Shown here in pieces: positions 1 through 12,200 of a DNA stretch of 64,000 nt; position 1 is the stretch's first letter, and each line of letters begins with the position of its first letter. The DNA is from Enoplosus armatus (taxonomy: Eukaryota; Chordata; Actinopteri; Centrarchiformes; Enoplosidae): positions 25,321,492-25,385,491 of the forward strand of contig NC_092183.1 in NCBI RefSeq assembly GCF_043641665.1. The letters run 5' to 3'. A program made the position numbers and the translations under genes. Under the pieces are notes generated by a model that saw only the letters and a program-made list of their open reading frames with translations, was not told where the DNA came from and did no database searches.

Positions 1-942
1 CATCACAAGGATAATATCAGAAATGAGTGTCAGTAACTAGCTGATTTTAATGACCGGTAAGAAATACACGGGCCTCACCACCTTGAAACAGCGTACATGC
101 GCAATCACAAACCCCAGTAATGGGCCGAGCCGACCGGGGGAAGTCTCTGATCACAGGAGACTAATGGCCTCTGAACTGATCACTGAGGCTAATAAAGACC
201 AGCTAACGACGTAGCCGCTTCGTTTGTGCTAATTGCTCTCCCTGGACCTCCGCCGTGGCCCGTGTCTCCCGAGCATCTGTCACCAGGCATATTCCCCGAC
301 ACAGCTCAGACCCTGGCCTCGGCCTCAAAGCCGGGCACACCGCCAGAAACAATTGTCCTCTGGTGTCCTTTTACTACTGAAAAAAAACATTGTCTCGGTA
401 TATTGTTTGTTTTGGCAGATTTACATCTGGGTAGATGATGTAGATAATGTGCAGATGAAGAGCTCATACCCAGATAGTCTAAACTTAATTAGACAACAGT
501 GTTACACGGTCCATACCTAATCATTATTAAAGTCTATATTGACTTCATTGGTAACCTCTGGAGACCATGCATTGTTTTATGATTTCACCCGCAGGCATGT
601 GCGCTCATCTTAAGCACATCAGTGCTCTGTGTTCTGCCAAATCAATATGAATGTCAATAAAAAAAACATGCAAGAATTACTTGGTCAGTGAATGCAGTGA
701 GAATATGGAGTCACAAGGAAGAATACCACTAGTAACATTTAAATTTGATCAAATGTGTGATTCTTCTTCTGAAGTAGCTGAAAGTGAGAATTTGTAAAAG
801 CTGTATCCAGAATCCAGAAACTTGTGAGAGCAGCAAATACCAACCTATGGCAGGGAAATATATCAGTAGAGCTAGAATTATTGGAATGTCATACATACAC
901 TGTACTAGTTTGAATCCTGCACCAGTACTGATAGTGTGTAAG

Positions 943-971
943 GACTAAGACTTTGTGGTGCAGTCTTAGTC
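943..971. repeat. Perfect short inverted repeat (hairpin)
   Basis: Ten-base arms GACTAAGACT (943-952) and AGTCTTAGTC (962-971) are exact reverse complements around a nine-base loop. A tRNA B-box-like string (TTTGAATCC, about 910-918) lies just upstream. The stem is too short to be a typical microRNA precursor. Confidence 0.6.
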
Positions 972-3620
972 TTACTGAAATGGAACACTAAAGTCCATCT
1001 GAATTCACCTGATTTGAAAAATCACATCATCAAGTCTTTACGTGTTTAATCATTGCCGTTCGTCTGACAACGTCTACAACATGATGAAATGATGTACTTT
1101 TGGCAAATAGGTTTCTGTGCTGTTATGTCAGCGAGGCTGATTTAAAGTGAGACAAAGAGAGCGAGAGAGACAGTGGTTGGCGAGAGGCTGCTCTGTGCAC
1201 CCGGGCGCTGCAATTTGCACAGGTATCAGGACTGTGGAGCACGTGTGAATGATTGACATCTTGTGGTCCAGTTTCATCTGAAAAGGTCCCATTGTTCAGT
1301 TTCTGTTCGTTAAGCGAGTAAAACAGTTTGAAAAACCAGCCACGCGAATCACACAAACAGCTGCTAGTACTTTCTGAAATTCTTTGGATAAACCAAGTCT
1401 ATCGGAAGTATTTTTTTCTCTGAATGGCCATTAATCATCAACATACAGTTTGCTGTGTACAATAAAGGTATGGCCCCATTCATACAGTAGACAGGCCATG
1501 GGTTATACATCTTTTGAAGCAAGAAAAGCAAGCTTTGAATTTGATTTACACTTATGGAACAACTAGGCATCTAGCAAGAAAATATGCTGAATGAAGGTCA
1601 GGGATTTTAAGAAAAACAAATGTTCCCTTTTTAGAAAATGTAATAGGCCCAGTGGGGCCCAAAGTAGCAACTTTGCGACTGCGTTACTTAAAATCATGGT
1701 CAATGCTGAAAATATGGTTAAGAGTCATTGTAACAAATTGAAGTCAAGCTGAACACGGTCACTGTTCTGAGCAAAGTACAAACCATTACACGGACATCCT
1801 TCATATCTGCAGTGTCTGACACTAAAACACGGTATCGGTTTGTGTATGTAGATATTTTCCACCCCACACCTTTGTAAATGACATTAGTTCACAATTGCTT
1901 CTAGGCAGCTGCAACCTTCATATGCAGTCCCGGCAATATTGAGATCAGCTGCATTTTATACGGAGGCAAGGTAGTGCACCTATATTTTTTCATCGTGCAG
2001 AACTTGTGATGCAGATGCAGCAGTGGCCATTTTGAAGCACTGGTGCATGGTGCCGCATTACAATGGGCCACAATTTGCATATCATTTCATGTTGGGGATA
2101 TTAGATTAATGGCTTTTGACTGGTGTGATGAATACTAATTTAGCCTTAAATCATGTCACCGTTTAGACATCACCAGCCTGCCCAACAGGCAGCAGAGAAG
2201 CTAAGCAGCCAGACATTTTATAAGGTCAGCTAACTTCCCTAGCCAAGCTCTTCCTGTTCCTCATTCGTTCTAGCCAGTTATGGCACTTGTTGTAAATGTT
2301 TGCTATTCCAGGGACTGTTGGCTTCACTGTTAAGGATATATGAGCCCACCACAGGGGTTAATGCCGTCTCCATTTACCCTAGCAGACAGTAAAATCTGCT
2401 AATAGAGTCAGGCCCGCAGTGATGGCAAAGCTGGGTCTGATGAAAATCATAAATGTTGTGCTGCCCCAACCCCTCCCCCCAGTGGCCCCAGTTTGACTCC
2501 CACCTTGTTGGTCCCTGGTGTACGCAGCTTTTGTGGCGGCAAGGCGTAATGATGTTAATGTTGTGCGAAAAGGCTACAGAGATAGGTAGGAGAGCAGAGC
2601 ATCATGTAGTGTTTTAATGTCATCAGAGACTGTTTTGACTCACCCCCCCCACCCCCCCCCCCCAAAAAAAAAAAGGTTGTGCAGTAAAACAACATGACCT
2701 GGTGGTCACTCTGCATTTACCCTGACTTTAGCATTTCTCTTATTTTTTAGGTTTCAATTAGACTGGAAACCAAAGTGAACTGAAAATGGTAGCTAGTCTG
2801 TTGCCATCAAGGTTCATTTGATATGGGTGTATGAAGGTCAGGATATCGATATTTTTGTAAAGTGTAATATTTTGCCATCCCTTGGAGACTAAATCAAAAA
2901 ACAAGAATAATACATTAAAATCAATGCCAGAATCCATTTAAAATGTTAAATGTTTTCCATAGACAGTGTAGAATTTTCAAATACATAAGGACAGTTTATT
3001 ATCTGTCATCAGGTGGATGATGTGGCAATTCGGTATTCAATAAAAGGTGAATGGTATCCAAATCAGCAAATCAATACAACAGCATAACCTTGTTTTCCAG
3101 AAACACGTCCAGTAGAGTTGTCTTTTTGGTGTCATTTCCAACATTGATACTCAACTATTTCTGGACATTTCAAAGATTAAGAAACAGAGAATTAACCAAT
3201 TCTCCACACTGAAATGTTGTCAGGGACGCGGCTCGGTTCAAGGCCAGCAGCTCATCAGTATAACATCATTAGAGAATGCAGAAGTCTACCCCCATAATTA
3301 TGGGAAAATATTTAGAATCAAGGATTGTTTTACTGGTTGTCCCTAATGAGCACTTAGACCGATGTATGTTCACGTTGGTTTGTCAATAAAAAAGCCATTA
3401 TGAGCTAGTATAAGACGCTGCTGTTGAGCTATAACCATACTATATTGGTTCACGTTGTATGGCTCTCAGTGGTGCTATAAAGCTCGACTGTGGATTCAAA
3501 TATATAGTGATAATTTCATTATTTTATCCCATTGCATTAGCCATCATATCCATGAATTTCTTAATGTTATGCTAAACCCCCTTCTTTTATCGGTATGTGG
3601 AGATTTTTTCACATACAAGA

Positions 3621-3646
3621 GTGTGTGTGTGTGTGTGTGTGTGTGT
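3621..3646. repeat. (GT)n microsatellite
   Basis: About 13 uninterrupted GT dinucleotides. A further short GT run lies at about 3759-3773, just before a G-run. Confidence 0.95.
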
Positions 3647-3684
3647 CACTTTATACATTCTCCTGAGACTAGATGGCTAGCCAG

Positions 3685-3880
3685 GAGTATGGAGGGAGGA
3701 GGTGGGAGGGTGTCCAGAGGGAGCTGTTTGATTGATGTGTTTTGGGGGTAGAGGAAGGTGTGTGTGTGTGTGTCGGGGGGGGGTCGTTTTGAGGATGAGG
3801 AGGGGATGGGAGCTTGATGGGACTCCGCGGCAGGAGGGAGGCAGGGCTCTTAAGTGGGGGAGGAGGGGATGGGAGCTTTA
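3685..3880. repeat. G-rich low-complexity block with an exact 19-base direct repeat
   Basis: Many G-triplets and longer G-runs lie on the + strand, a pattern compatible with G-quadruplex folding. An exact 19-base unit, beginning GAGGAGGGGATG, occurs at 3797-3815 and again at 3860-3878, 63 bases apart. This suggests local duplication. Confidence 0.6.
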
Positions 3881-6586
3881 ACAAGCCCTAGATTGTTAGT
3901 GACAGGCAGATACTTCAACACTTAAAGTAGAAGGTTTGATTTAATCACAGAGCTGTCATTTGTTATTTGTCTGGCTTGCTCCACCAGGGCCACGGCTGAT
4001 CAACTGCCTGGTCCCAAGAGAGCCCTTTTTCCCCCTGTAATGTCTAAATCCCCTGCACAAATTACAGGCCTGCACCACCTCCCATCCCCACCCCTCCACT
4101 CCCCTCCCCACTTCATTCCTGCCATGTTAAGAGACGAAGGCCAGAATGGGGGGTTCGCAAAGAGAGGGAGGCGGATTGGCAGGACGTGAGCAGGGGAGGG
4201 AGACAGGTACTGGTAAAGAGAGAGGGAGATGGAATGGCCTGAGGGCCACTAAAGATCATTAATAGGACTGTCAGGGAGGTTGCCAGTTGGTTAGTGTCTT
4301 ATAAATAAGAAATGAGCTCCTCCCTCCTCGCCCATTCTAGTTCATTAATAATGCCTGCTGTGGCTATTTTGTTGCATCGTACTTTGAAGGGAGGAGAGGC
4401 AGAGAGATGGAGCACGATGGAGAGGAATTCAGGGATACAGGGCCTCTCTTCTCTGCTCTCTTTGGTAATCCAATAGGACGGCCTTCCAAAATAGCATTGA
4501 GTCCCCAATACCACAGAACAGAGACAATTAATTCCACAACCGGTGAGAACGATCTAACGGGGGGGAGGAATTTGGGAGGGAGGAGGGGAAGGGAGGGGAT
4601 GAGCTAGACGTATCCAAAGGCTCCATCTATTCAATATCCCTGTGACTATTAAAGCATGTTCTTTGCAGCCAACGTTCTTTCTTAATTTTTGGTGGGGAAA
4701 TATACATTTCACCAGTTTCCAGCTCACCGTTCTCTCGGGATCTGGCATGAGAGGAAAAGAAATCACCAGATGCACGGGGATGAGAGAGGGGATTGGTTGT
4801 TAAAGAGAGAGAGAGGAAGCAGGTTCAGAAGGGTCACCCTCCAGGTAAAAGCATTGCCTTTTAATTAGGGTGAAAGGATATGATTCTTTTATGAAGGCCA
4901 GGGGTCTGGGCACTGTTGAGGCTGATAGTAGTCAATGCCGCTCATTAGCCCTCCCTCCCGATCTCCGCTCTCGACATGACTCCGTCTGAGAAGGCATAGA
5001 TAAAAGGCTCAGCCAGGCCACAAATGACTTTTGGGTTTCTGCTCCATATACTCACTACTAGTCTCTTTTCTTTCACTCCTCTCACTCTCTATCTCCCTGT
5101 GTGTATATCTTTCTTTTCTTGGTCACCAAAGCCCCTCTGCTTGTCATGGATTGCGCTCCATCTCTCCAAGGTGAGCTACCTTGGGGGAAGTTGGGTCCAC
5201 CGCACAAGTTATGTTTCATTCATTGGTTGTTTAATTATGAGGAGAGCTACAGTGTTTCTCCATTGGCTCTTTCATTTCGACTTATATAAGTGAGAAAACT
5301 ACTGTTTTCAAAGTATCCTGAAAAGTACACTGGTTCTCCCCAAGATGGCACTATAATAGGTCAAAACAAGGTGACGTATGTGTTACAGACTGCTCTTGAA
5401 CGTCATTTGCATGAGAAGATTTTCTTTCATCTCGTCTTTCTTGCCTCTTCTCTTGTGCCTTGGGTTTTTTGGTGGGTCCTGGGTGCTTCGTTTTTGACAC
5501 CCTACCTCTTCTCCCTCAATGCAAAGAGTTGCTCTAAGCGCTCCTAGTTGTTTCTAGACATCAAACACAGCCACGAGAGTGAGATGGGAAAGAGAGAGAA
5601 AGCATGACAGGGAGAACAGCAGGAGGAGAAAAGCAGCCAGAGAGCCATGATGTATGATTTTATTCATCCCTCCTTCCTGTTCCTGATTAGGGGCCTTTAA
5701 ACTGTGATCGATCGGCCCTCAGACCAGCCTCAAATCAAAGGCAGATACTGTATGTGCTGAGTGAGAGGGAAACACATGGAGGCATTAGAGGCCTGTGGCT
5801 CTGAGGTGCACAGCAAGAGGTTGATTCACTTTGTGCAGGCCAGCTAAGGAAAAGGACGCCGCGGAGGGGGACGCGGGGTGATGAAAGACCATGGCATACG
5901 CTTAGATGCTGACGGGTAGAAATGCATGTCTGTACTCCCTGTCCTCCCTCAGCTCCTCCTGTCCGGTGTGTGTGTGTGTTGGCAGAGTGGTCATGGGCAG
6001 GTGGGATTTCCGGCCTTGACCCGAACAACAAGAAGGAGGCTCTGCACGACCACCAAACCCAGATGCTTAAACTCCCCATCCTTCAGTTCCCCACATTTTC
6101 CTTCACCTCATCCAGTCCCGCTGCATCTTCTCCAACACCTCCCCTCCTCACAGTCTCCATCCACTTGAGATGAGCCCCAGTCTTTAAGAGATGAACACAC
6201 TGCAAACAATTTATGATGCCTTTCTAAGGAAGTCAGATCTTTCCTCAGTACCTTGGGGACCGTTTTGCTTTTCTCCCCCTCTCTCTTTTGCGGCGCTGCC
6301 AAAAGAACATTCTGATATGTAATCTCTGGCTGGAGGAATGGCAGACAGACAGACACATGTGCACAGTGCACATTTGTTTTCCTGCTCTTGACCTATGATC
6401 GACTGTAGAGCTGCGGAGAGAGAGCGAGAGAAAGGCTGCCTTACAACAGATGGTTCTCCTTAAGGAGCTGAGATGAAACTCTTTGTGTTACAAGTGCTCT
6501 TTGGTCTTTTTTGAGACTCCAATCGGTTCAGGCTCCCCGGATGGGCTTCGTTCCAATGTGCTGAGGCCAAATGAGTGCATAGGCAT

Positions 6587-6595
6587 GCACACACA

Positions 6596-6628
<33 letters not shown>
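6587..6628. repeat. (CA)n microsatellite
   Basis: About 20 CA units with one internal interruption (ATAC near 6600). Confidence 0.95.
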
Positions 6629-7314
6629 GTGGGTATCTTATAAATGGTCTCACCTGTCTTCTCGCTCTGAGTTATTGAACAAACAAAGTTCCAGTCAAGG
6701 CTAATCAATTGTACTCGGTTGTTGAATCAGACTGTAATTATTGGTCTTGTCATTTGACATTTTAGATGGCTATATTGGAACGATGAATGTTCCTTTTGCT
6801 CAATATAATTCAATATAACAGAGATTAGAGGGATACAAAAGTCCAAAATGCATAAGATCATTTGTGTTGCTCCAAATAATGACAAATGTTTTATTCTAAT
6901 TATGTGTAATAGGACACATATGATCATAATTTCATCATATGCACTCAGGTTATGCAGGGCAATGTAAGTAACCCTCTTTGCCCATTGAAAGTAGTATATG
7001 TTCAATGATTTAGAGCTGGACTACTGAGAAATCCATTGTTTTCACGGTGGCTCTAATGAATGATCACTGCACATGTCTCTCCCAGCAGCTTGTTAAGACT
7101 GATATCTGGAGCCTCCAACAGATTGATGTTGAATCTGAATAGGAAATGGAGTGCGTCTAGCAGCCGAGGCCTGTCTCAGAAGAGGGGGGGGGGGGAGAGA
7201 GAGGAGCGATTGCATCCCCAGCAGAGTGATGGCATCACTTCTAAAAAGCGCACACGCTCGTGACAAGTAAACTGAAATCATCATTGATGTTATTTATTTT
7301 CAAATGTTCCTCGC

Positions 7315-7550
7315 TTGACAGGCGACATCTTGTTCGGCACGCATCCCATGGGAGGCCGCGGTGCTCAGCGCTTCTCGGCTCCATCACGCGCAGACAGCCG
7401 TTCGGTGCTGACACCAAAGCAGTGCGACTCGCTAGAGACTTGCTCTGGAATTTGTCACAATCCTGCACCACACGCCGGAAAACACAAATGCACTCAGCTC
7501 CTTGTTTACACACATCCAGATCTGTCGCAACGCTTGTCTCCCACCTCAGC
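7315..7550. promoter_or_regulatory. Small CpG-dense patch
   Basis: By eye this patch holds well over a dozen CpG dinucleotides in about 230 bases, clearly more than its CpG-poor flanks. A splice-acceptor-like CTTGACAG precedes it at 7313-7320. Several frames on both strands stay open here, which is expected in a GC-rich patch depleted of stop codons. It could be a minor regulatory element or an unmethylated enhancer; coding function is unsupported. Confidence 0.3.
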
Positions 7551-8087
7551 ATCTGCCACCACACCAGAAAACAGGAGATTGTTTGCCCAAAAAAAAAAAA
7601 AAAAAGAAAAGAAAGAAAGTCCATTAAAGATCAGATTTTTTTTTTTTTTGTGCTAGATAAATGTCAACAAAAGTTTAATCTGTGGAAAGGGAGTGTGCTG
7701 CAAATGCCAAACCACCGAACTCCTGTCTCTGTCTGATGTAGACATGACACGCGGAATTCAGGAGTATATTAACGTGTCCAACAAAACCAAAAAATCTTAA
7801 AATCTTAATTTTTCCAAAAGCCAAATCAAATCTTTGTGAATTGTTCCTATTGTGCGGTATTTGGCTAAATGAAAGATTTATCCAAATATTGACCAATGAT
7901 AATCACTACATATTACGTTAAGCTCCATTTTGTTACCCTATTTTTCCAGAGGTAGTGCACAGTTTTCTTTGCCAGTTTTCCACTGTAGTCCATCACAGAC
8001 ATCATAGTAGCAGTTCAACTACACAATCCCATGCTACTAACAACAAAAGCCTGCCAGCCCTGCCTATCTCAGCACAGTCAGGCCCAG

Positions 8088-8113
8088 TGTGTGTGTGTGT
8101 GTGTGTGTGTGTG
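8088..8113. repeat. (GT)n microsatellite
   Basis: About 13 GT units, followed by a degenerate GTGCTCGCAC tail. Confidence 0.95.
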
Positions 8114-9275
8114 CTCGCACATTTGTGTGTCTTTGGTAGCCTGGCCCATCCATTCATGTGTACATGGCCTCATTATCAGTCAGTAGCTGTCTGAGCTCAG
8201 GGGAGGCAGTGCAGATGAAGAAGCGAGCATGGCGGTGGGCAGGTAAACCAGCCATGAGCCAACACCAGAGCCCAGATCCCCCCCGGCACAGCTCTGCTAA
8301 AGGAGTCCATTTGTCAAATGTGCCTCCACCGAGGCCCGCCAGGGAGTACATTATTGGCCGGGGCCCCTGCAGGGATTGGTCCTCTGACTCCCAGCCACAC
8401 TCACTCACCAGGCTGGCCGCCCAAGGTGCTTCCTACAGTCAGCAATGACCAGCCCCCAGCCTGCACTCATTCGATTGGCTCATTAATAAAACAGCCCCCA
8501 CCCGAGAACAGGGGACATGCTCCAATGCTCTGGACATTGCTCTCTCCAGCTAATGGGCCAGCGGGGAGAGGCCTTTGTCTGCACCCGACTCCCTCACATC
8601 CTTCAACATGTCAGACAAGACAATGCAAGGAAGGATGGAGGGCTTTGACTGTGTAAAGCCCAGATCATGTTGTATGTGAGCCCAGGCTGGAGCTCAGTAT
8701 TCACCGTAGACCTCAATGTGTCTTCAGTCTGGGCAAGTGCCTAAGCTTTGCTCCATCAATCCCACTTAGCCTCACTTGGCCGAACATCCTCAATTGTGTC
8801 TCCTCTCGAAATTATTATGGACTGGCTTGCATGTGTCACCACCATAAAACTATCGACGCATTTTGCAGCGATTCCCACCGCCAACCACCAACTGTTGTAC
8901 CCCCTCCTACTTTGTTTGACCTAGACGGTGAAGTTTTTCTCTTTCTCTCCACTCTTCCTGTTTTGCGTGTTGAGCTCAGATAGGAGCTGCTGTGATTCAC
9001 AGCTGGGCTCCTGGGGGAGAAACGAGAGTTTTGTTTGTGTTGTTGTAGGACGTAAATCTAACAAGAGAGGTGGAGATCGAGCACTGAGGCTTATGGATCC
9101 CTCAGGGGGTCTTACCGAGCCCCTCGCTAAATAAATCTGAATCGAAAATACATATGAAGCTGTAAACCGTTTGCATAAAGGAGCACTTGTTCTCCTCGAG
9201 GAGAGTATCAGATTTACTGGCTCCACAGTCTGTCTACTGGATTCCACCCTCAGCACATTAACACAGGGAAGACAT

Positions 9276-9297
9276 GCGAGAGAGAGAGAGAGAGAGA
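9276..9297. repeat. (GA)n microsatellite
   Basis: About 10 GA units flowing into a short ACAC run. Confidence 0.9.
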
Positions 9298-12200
9298 CAC
9301 ACAGTTAGTGTACATAAAGTTCATTGACTGAAATGTTTTCGTCATGTATCAAGTCAGAGCCCAGGAGCTTAGCTTTGACATCCATCTTTGAACCTCTGCA
9401 TGAGCTGGTGGTCTTTATTTTCTGGAACTCAATAGCTAGCTTTCCCTTACAGCTCTAAATTGAAATCTCCAGGGGACCTAAACCTGGGGCTGTTTAGAGA
9501 GCAATTTAGTTACCGCTATTACCATAGATATTTACTTCCTGTTTGGCGGAGAGAGAGAGAGACAGCAAGTGGAAAGTGCAAAATTGGTGCCATGATATCG
9601 CCAGACACAAGTCATGGGGAGACGTGGCTCTCCTCAATTATTAGCTTAAGGAAACAGTCTGGAGATTTATGAAAATCCCCAGGTGACTTAGAACAGCTCT
9701 AGTCACTTCCATATGTGACCCCGAGGGTGAGTGGTTGACAGGGCCCTTCCAGGCCGATTAGGCTCCCAGGTCCTAGCTGAGAGGCCTGCCTTGTTGGCAG
9801 CTGGGGGCCAGGGGAGCATAGCCTCTTGAGCTCAATTGGTAAAGATCACAGATGTAGAGGCCCAATGAGGGCAGCCAGTTGCTGGGTCGCCGCAGTCAGT
9901 GAGGCCCTCCTCCTTGACACTGGGTTTACTGTTACCCTCGGTCCCTTGAAGAGGAAATAACAGAGGCGCCAATTAAAGCTTTAAGACATTAAATAAAAAC
10001 CCTCTGTTGTTGCCTTTAAAACATCCCAGTTAATGCTTGTTTGCCTTTACGATGGAACCCCAGTCAGCTGCCATTGCTCTGCTTTCTATTAAAGCAGCGA
10101 GTGGTTTTGTGTTGAGTTTTTTTTTTCTCTCCCCCTTCTACAATCTTTCCCCTGCTTTCCAGCTCGTGGCTTGATTGCTATATAAACAACCTTTTTTATT
10201 GCTGAAATACATACTGTTAGAGGGGAGGAAGTCCATATTTTGTAGACTTTTGAGGTAGTAAACAGCTTACTTCTGTGAACATCTGCAGGCTATAAAAAAA
10301 GTACACTGTACTGTTGAAGTGATTTTGCCAATCAGAATACATTTGCGAATAGAGGTCTCATGATGAGCCATGAGACATCCTGATGTTTGACGGTTTTGTT
10401 TAATGAATCAAGCCATTTCAGGAATCCCAGGAATTTAAAAGCTTTTTCTCAAATTAAACGGGCTTTCAGGCAGAGTATAGTAAAGAGCTTTAAGTTGGGG
10501 GGGGGGAGTAGATCCCAGCTGGCACTTAAATACTCCAACACCAAGTCCAGCTGAAGATTTTGTACTTTTAATGCAGTTACAGTGGTTGGATTTCTTTATT
10601 TAATTTGTTAAAAGTGATTTTAATGATCTATTTTTTATTGGACCAAAGATTTTTTTTTTTTTCTTGAGCTGCTCAGTAAGATGCTTTTGTATTTTTCTCC
10701 CCTTCTGTGTACGTCACTTCACTCTAATGCAGAGCAGCATGCAGGCACTTAGTTTGGGGATTTCTGTGTTATTGAATTTAGATAACCTGTTAAGTGGAAA
10801 GTCTTACTGGACAGAGCAGTGTTATCGTGTTCCGCCTATGTGCGAGGGAAAGGAAATAATAAGCTCAAATAAATTGCACTCATTTCGTGTTTGAACACCA
10901 AACACGGTGGAATTCTTTGAGATTGAAAATGCTGGGCTTTAATGCGTCCAGCCACTTTTCAGTGCATGAAACGAAGCTCGGGCAAGCAGGAAGTTATGAT
11001 CGACACCCCCGCAGCGTGTCTACAAAGGCGCAATGGAACAAAGGAACAAAAGACCAATATGAAACTGATGTCAAAGGCTCTCGGCTTCTGTCTCTGGAGC
11101 TGTATTCGTGTAATTAGCGAGGAAGGCCCTTGCCCTTGCACCAGTCTTCTATCAACCCCCCCCCCCCCATCCCCGCTGGGGTCTGGCATGAGGAGGGCCA
11201 GGGCAGCTCACTTGGGGGGAATGGAAGACGTGGTCGTGCGGGGTATGTCCCGGGGGAGGACAGGGTTAGAAGCCATGGCAGGCCTGTGTCCAGATGAACG
11301 AGGGAGCTGTGATGCAAAGAGGCTTTTCTGGCATCATGACTGAGCTCCCCGAGCTAAAGTGCCTAATCCATATTACATGCACAAAGGCCCTGCAGATTAG
11401 CAGACATCTTCATCAAAATGAATTAAAACTTATCAATTTGGGGGAGTCTAGAGAGAAAATGGGCTTTTACCCAGAACTGCTGAGAAGACGTTTCCGTCTA
11501 AGGTTCTTTATAGGTTAAGATATTCAGGTTGAGAACCTTAACCTCTGATGTGGAAGCCATTAGTTTGGAGGGCAAGGGTCTTCTGGCTAAGAATATGGGA
11601 TTTAGGGTACCGACACACACAATTATGGGCTAAAATGGAAACCATCTGACCGGTGTTAATGTTTTATTTGTGGTGGCTCTTCTGAGGTTTGATAACCAGG
11701 CTAGCAGCAGAGTGTGTTTCTCGACTCGTTACTTCCCGAAGTCCTCACATACAAACTCAACACTGAGTAATAACATGGCCACAGTTGGACTGTACCTTAT
11801 GTAATAAGGAGATGTGATTGAATAAAGACGATTTTTCTGTCGATGTGCTGTAAACGGTTGAAATCTAATTTCAGTAATTGCATTGGTCTCTTCATCATTA
11901 ATTTGTCATTAGCCTCCTCATGCTTCCAGTATAAAGGTGGTATTCTCCAGCGAAATGCCAAACAAGAGCACAACAAGGTTAGTGTATGAAGAGTGGCATG
12001 ATGAAAAGAGGGATTCACAAGCTTGATTTGTTGGTTGATTGGAGTGAAAAACATTCATGTGTGTGTCGCGTCAGACACTTGTTGTTTGTGAAATGGCCGC
12101 AGTAGTCCAGCCCAGCCTCTTCGAAGTTTTGCCGTTGGTTCCGTCGTCGGCTCCTGGTTTGACGGTGTTGGGATCCTTAGTTCACCTGACTGCAATAAGC

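Larger units (their letters stand above)
1..7300. other. Non-coding region, probable intron or upstream flank of the AUTS2-family gene
   Basis: No exon with believable coding content was found on either strand. Open frames here are short and lack recognisable domains. The stretch contains GT and CA microsatellites, G-rich blocks near 3.7-4.6 kb, a short perfect hairpin at 943-971 and AT-rich unique sequence. If the gene's N-terminal exons lie further upstream, this is intron; if the CpG island near 19.2 kb is the main promoter, it is upstream flank. The sequence alone does not decide between these. Confidence 0.5.

Noticed and set aside
7260..7736. 158-codon + strand frame
   Set aside because: It runs through a poly-A tract (poly-Lys) and a poly-T tract (poly-Phe), and overlaps two other open frames in the same CpG-dense patch. 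The openness reflects base composition.
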